Source of the DNA: an uncultured Streptococcus sp.
GTDB taxonomy: Bacteria; Bacillota; Bacilli; Lactobacillales; Streptococcaceae
Assembly: GCA_902461025.1 (NCBI GenBank)
Contig: CABPWC010000075.1
Coordinates: 1-7,953 of the forward strand
DNA length: 7,953 nt
Direction: 5' to 3'
The translations under genes were made by a program, and so were the position numbers. Shown piece after piece: positions 5,149 to 7,953 of the stretch. Each line of letters starts with the position of its first letter. Positions within the stretch are counted from its first letter, which is position 1. The notes beneath the pieces are model-generated. The model made no database searches and was not told the DNA's origin. It was given only the letters and a program-made list of their open reading frames with translations.

Positions 5149-6110
5149 TATAAACTACCAATGTTGATCTCTGGAAACTTTTTCGGAAGGAGTTGCCAGA
5201 ATTCTTCTAATTGCTCTTCTACTCTATTAGTGTTTCGAATAGTTAGGCTATACTTCTTAGAACTATCCTTTCGAGTATATACCAACTGATAAACTTTGGT
5301 AAAACGGCTATAACTTGTACGTACTAAGTAGATCCTCCACACATCTCTAAGATCTAGAGCTTGGGTCCCTTTGTAATAAGTAATGAGATGATTCTTATAC
5401 AAAATAACTTTCAAGTCCTGGTCGTAAAATTCAGCTTGAGTATCAAGCAGCTCAAGATTTCCTTCTAATTCAGGATACAAACGATAAAGTTCCTTGAACG
5501 AATCAATTGCTTTCTTTCGTATGATAAAGGCTGCGACTAAGGTCATTAATCCCATACCAGAGAAAATCACAATACCAAAAATATAACTCAGGCTGTCTCG
5601 TGAATATTCGCTGAGACTGAGATAGATTCTTGTATTCATATTACGAGCGACAACCGATTTAGCAGGAAGAATAGAGCTAATAAATTCGTCAAGATTGATA
5701 ATCTTAGTGTTCTTTGAAGTATTGACAAAATTAGTGTCGGTAAGGGGTTCTAACTGGATACCTGTGAGAGTTCCAGGATTATCAGCAAGACTTTCTGCAT
5801 TCTCAAGAAGTTTATTGATTGACTCATCTTTCACTTTAGATTCAACTACAGCAAACTTTCCTTCACCTTCCTTGCTATATTGCACAATATAAACAACTGT
5901 TCCACCGTCAACTTCACCAACAGGTTCAGGATAGATACCGTAGACTGACATAGTAACTTCTTTTCCAGTATCAGTCGTATCTGCAAACCTCTCTGTAGGC
6001 TTCTTGTGCATTTGACCTAAGAATCCTGAAATTGTAGCAATCGCAAAGAATAGCAGCGAAAGCAACAGTACAGAAATAAAACCCTTATTTCTTTTTTCTT
6101 TAAACATCAT
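5148..6110 (-). CDS. Uncharacterised two-pass membrane protein
   Basis: I do not recognise a named family. The protein has 320 residues. A basic N-terminus (KEKRNKG) is followed by a hydrophobic helix at 11-31, an extracytoplasmic region at about 32-174, a second helix at about 175-197 and, after a basic RKK, a C-terminal domain at 198-320. The charges favour both ends in the cytoplasm. The C-terminal part (LKVILYKNHLITYY, LDLRDVWRIYLVR, YQLVYTRKD, YSLTIRN) alternates beta strands and ends in a likely helix (VEEQLEEFWQLLPKKF), loosely recalling bacterial PH-like domains of small membrane proteins; this is only a guess. There is no lipobox, cell-wall anchor or catalytic motif. Two ATGs in a row (6110 and 6107) follow AAAGGAG at 6114-6120, leaving 3 or 6 bases; the second may be the true start, giving 319 residues. 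It has its own promoter and terminator and no AdcR box, so a link to zinc is not supported. Confidence 0.88.
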   Translation of the reverse strand: MMFKEKRNKGFISVLLLSLLFFAIATISGFLGQMHKKPTERFADTTDTGKEVTMSVYGIYPEPVGEVDGGTVVYIVQYSKEGEGKFAVVESKVKDESINKLLENAESLADNPGTLTGIQLEPLTDTNFVNTSKNTKIINLDEFISSILPAKSVVARNMNTRIYLSLSEYSRDSLSYIFGIVIFSGMGLMTLVAAFIIRKKAIDSFKELYRLYPELEGNLELLDTQAEFYDQDLKVILYKNHLITYYKGTQALDLRDVWRIYLVRTSYSRFTKVYQLVYTRKDSSKKYSLTIRNTNRVEEQLEEFWQLLPKKFPEINIGSL

Positions 6111-6134
6111 AATCTCCTTTAGTCTCTTAATAAA

Positions 6135-6158
6135 ATTATATCAAACTTTATTTCATAT
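6135..6158 (-). promoter_or_regulatory. Promoter of the membrane-protein gene (extended -10)
   Basis: On the minus strand TGATATAAT gives a perfect -10 TATAAT (6140-6135) with a TG extension at 6143-6142. No good -35 lies 16-18 bases upstream, which an extended -10 can compensate. Transcription would start near 6128, just ahead of the AAAGGAG ribosome binding site at 6114-6120. Confidence 0.65.
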
Positions 6159-6193
6159 CTCATCTCTGATTCTTGTTTTTCTAAGATTTTAAC

Positions 6194-6225
6194 AAAATAA
6201 AAAGCTCGAATTTTCATTCGAACTT
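6194..6225 (-). terminator. Rho-independent terminator of ribF
   Basis: In the minus-strand RNA, AAGUUCGAA (6225-6217) pairs with UUCGAGCUU (6210-6202) across a 6-base loop, with one G-U pair, and is followed by UUUAUUUUG. It begins four bases after the ribF stop codon. Confidence 0.85.
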
Positions 6226-6229
6226 CATT

Positions 6230-7141
6230 TTATTTTCTTGCAGCTTTTTCATCTTCTTCAAGCTGTTTTACCAGTTGTTCAATGCCGTCAAATTTCACCA
6301 TATCTCGGATACGATCTAACCAATAGACGGTCACTGTTTCACCATAAATATCTTCATCAAAATCAAAGATATTCACTTCAAAACGCTCTTCTTCTCCATC
6401 AAAGGTTACGTTCTTACCGACACTGGCCATTCCTCGATAGAGTTTTCTCTTGATTTCGATATCAACGGTATAGACACCATCTGCCGGCATATAAGTACGA
6501 TCCAAGAGCACGAGATTGGCAGTTGGATAACCGATTGTTCGACCACGAGCATTGCCGTGTACGACTATTCCTCTTGTAGGAAGTGGATTTCCAAGCAGCT
6601 GACCTGCTTCTTTCACATTCCCTTCAAGGATAGCTTGACGAATACGTGTAGAGCTAATCTTTCCTTTTTCATCTTCTACAGGAGGTACTACGACTACTTC
6701 TCCATCAAAGATTTCTTTTAAATCTTCTGCTGATTTTCTATCAGAACCTAAACTATAGTCAAATCCAACTACGATGGTATCTGCTTTAACTTCTTTGACA
6801 AAAGTATCTACAAACTCTTGAGCTGTCATATTAGCGATACGACTTGAGAAGTCCATTAAATAAAGATTTTCAACACCAGCACGTTTAAACTTTCGTTCAC
6901 GTTCTTCTGCATTCAGGATATGAAGTAAATTTTCTGGTGAATAGGGTTTTAAGGTTAATTTTGGTGATTCATGAAAGGTAATTAAAGCAACACTCAATCT
7001 CTTCTTTGCAGCAATTTCACCAGCAATACTAAATAATTTTTGATGTCCAAGGTGGATACCATCAAAATATCCTAAAACAAGGACTGTTGGTCCTGGTATT
7101 GCAATGTCTTTTTCAGTTTTTATAGGTATTGTTACAATCAT
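6230..7141 (-). CDS. ribF: Bifunctional riboflavin kinase / FAD synthetase
   Basis: RibF phosphorylates riboflavin to FMN and then adenylates FMN to FAD in the cytoplasm. The N-terminal nucleotidyltransferase domain shows GYFDGIHLGHQ (residues 24-34), GFDYSLG (126-132) and ISSTRIR (162-168). The C-terminal flavokinase domain shows HGNARGRTIGYPTANL (195-210), DGVYTV and FEVNIFDFDEDIYG, with Glu255 the probable catalytic base. From the ATG at 7141 the protein has 303 residues, close to the usual length, and begins MIVTIPIK like streptococcal homologues recalled from memory. The frame is open to an ATG at 7171, but that start would overlap the -35 element and adds MPSSFWYNMT, so it is unlikely; an ATG at 7147 is also possible. 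None of these starts has a Shine-Dalgarno. No FMN riboswitch is seen. In many Firmicutes ribF follows truB; here it follows pyrD. The gene ends in its own terminator. Confidence 0.97.
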   Translation of the reverse strand: MIVTIPIKTEKDIAIPGPTVLVLGYFDGIHLGHQKLFSIAGEIAAKKRLSVALITFHESPKLTLKPYSPENLLHILNAEERERKFKRAGVENLYLMDFSSRIANMTAQEFVDTFVKEVKADTIVVGFDYSLGSDRKSAEDLKEIFDGEVVVVPPVEDEKGKISSTRIRQAILEGNVKEAGQLLGNPLPTRGIVVHGNARGRTIGYPTANLVLLDRTYMPADGVYTVDIEIKRKLYRGMASVGKNVTFDGEEERFEVNIFDFDEDIYGETVTVYWLDRIRDMVKFDGIEQLVKQLEEDEKAARK

Positions 7142-7147
7142 AGTCAT

Positions 7148-7175
7148 ATTATACCAAAAAGAAGAAGGCATTCAA
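7148..7175 (-). promoter_or_regulatory. ribF promoter placed to give a leaderless mRNA
   Basis: On the minus strand a -35-like TTGAAT (7175-7170, 4 of 6 matches), a 16-base spacer and an extended -10 TGGTATAAT (7156-7148) lie directly before ribF. Only six bases separate the -10 from the ATG at 7141, so transcription would begin at or next to the start codon. No ribosome binding site is present. Confidence 0.7.
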
Positions 7176-7195
7176 AATATTACGAATTTAAAAAA

Positions 7196-7953
7196 CTATA
7201 AGCTACTTTTTACTTCTTTTCTCAATTGCTCCAGAGTTTCGATGTTATATTTGTCCATGACTTTTGGTAGGTTATCAATGATATCAGGACAGGCATAAGG
7301 ATTCGTAAAGTTTGCTGTACCGACTCCTATTGCTGAGGCACCAGCTAAGTACATTTCAATTGTAGCTTCAGCTGAATCAACTCCTCCCATACCAATGATT
7401 GGAAGATTAGTTGTTTGAGCTACTTGACGGATTAGTTTAAGAGCTACCGGAAAGACTGCAGGACCAGACATTCCACCAGTACCATTGGCAATGATTGGTT
7501 TTCTAGTTTTGAGATCAAAGCGCATACCAACAAGGGTATTGATCATAGTGAGACCACTAGCACCAGCATCTTCTACTGCTTTTGCAATAGTCACGATATC
7601 CGTCACACTAGGCGTTAATTTTACATAGACAGGAACTGAGGATGCCCCTACGGCTGCTTTTACCACATCATAAGCTAAATCTGGGTCTTGCCCAATCAAA
7701 AGTCCGTGATTCCCATGATCGACGTTTGGACAAGAAATATTGAGCTCAATAGCTTTCACGTTAGGTGCCTTGGAAATACCACTAGAAACTGCTGCGTATT
7801 CTTGCTTTGAGAATCCAGCAACATTGGCGATTATAGGGAGATTAGGATACTCTTTTTGCAACCAAGGTAATTTTTCAGAGAGAACGGCATCTAGTCCTGG
7901 ATTTTGTAGACCAATGGCATTCAGCATACCTGCAGGTGTTTCTGCCACTCGTG
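7196..7953 (-). CDS. pyrD: Dihydroorotate dehydrogenase, class 1B catalytic subunit, 5' part outside window
   Basis: This enzyme oxidises dihydroorotate to orotate in pyrimidine synthesis. Class 1B enzymes use FMN in PyrD and pass electrons to NAD through the FAD/iron-sulfur subunit PyrK. About 252 C-terminal residues are visible and the frame is open at the window edge. The first residues (RVAETPAGMLNAIGLQNPGL) belong to the family well inside the normal N-terminus, so roughly 50-60 residues are missing. Class 1 hallmarks are visible: ELNISCPNV with the catalytic Cys at 7732-7730, VKLTPSVTDI, INTLVGMRFD, ANGTGGMSGPAV, and the FMN-phosphate region IGMGGVDSAEATIEMYLAGASAIGVGTA. Cysteine rather than serine at the catalytic position excludes class 2. 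The NISCPNVDHGNHG version and ANGTGGMSG favour class 1B over fumarate-dependent 1A, though pyrK is not visible. No hairpin terminator follows the stop at 7196-7198, so some readthrough into ribF is possible. Confidence 0.96.
   Translation of the reverse strand, partial: RVAETPAGMLNAIGLQNPGLDAVLSEKLPWLQKEYPNLPIIANVAGFSKQEYAAVSSGISKAPNVKAIELNISCPNVDHGNHGLLIGQDPDLAYDVVKAAVGASSVPVYVKLTPSVTDIVTIAKAVEDAGASGLTMINTLVGMRFDLKTRKPIIANGTGGMSGPAVFPVALKLIRQVAQTTNLPIIGMGGVDSAEATIEMYLAGASAIGVGTANFTNPYACPDIIDNLPKVMDKYNIETLEQLRKEVKSSL

Noticed and set aside
7142..7171. Longer ribF beginning at the ATG at 7171
   Set aside because: The extra ten residues do not resemble RibF, there is no ribosome binding site, and this ATG sits in the -35 of the likely promoter.
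7142..7195. FMN riboswitch upstream of ribF
   Set aside because: The gap is only 54 bases and filled by promoter elements; an FMN riboswitch needs well over 100 bases and conserved motifs not seen here.
7946..7948. GTG as a true pyrD start
   Set aside because: The frame stays open to the window edge and the visible sequence begins inside the conserved domain, so the gene is cut by the window, not started here.

Overview
The window looks like chromosomal DNA from a low-GC Streptococcus, most likely of the mitis or sanguinis group. The evidence is two histidine-triad (Pht) surface proteins, a Lmb/AdcAII-type zinc lipoprotein, AdcR-like operators (TTAAC-NN-GTTAA) and AT-rich codon use. The species cannot be fixed from the sequence alone. 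Every supported gene is on the minus strand, so transcription runs from high to low coordinates.

In transcription order, the window opens inside a class 1B dihydroorotate dehydrogenase gene (pyrD, 3' part, >7953-7196). Next is ribF (7141-6230), which makes FMN and FAD, with its own promoter and terminator. Next is an unrecognised two-pass membrane protein (6110-5148), also with its own promoter and terminator. These three look like independent housekeeping or unknown units.

The second half is a zinc-scavenging locus. It holds an 823-residue PhtA/PhtB-like histidine-triad protein (4856-2385, own terminator), the zinc-binding lipoprotein adcAII/lmb (2156-1227), and a second Pht gene (1219 to <1) that is PhtE-like in its visible 406 residues. 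The second Pht gene is translationally coupled to adcAII. AdcAII should hand zinc to the AdcCB permease, encoded elsewhere, while the Pht proteins bind zinc outside the cell. Both transcription units start from nearly identical 54-bp modules (49/54 bases the same). Each module is a consensus-like sigma-A promoter followed by two abutting AdcR-like boxes. The PhtA/B-like gene also has a third, near-perfect AdcR box over a possible second promoter.

No RNA gene, insertion sequence, CRISPR array or phage remnant was seen. No gene family here is new to me. The points most worth checking are regulatory: the duplicated operator module, the double control of the first pht gene, the pht-adcAII-pht arrangement, and a ribF promoter placed so that its mRNA would be leaderless.
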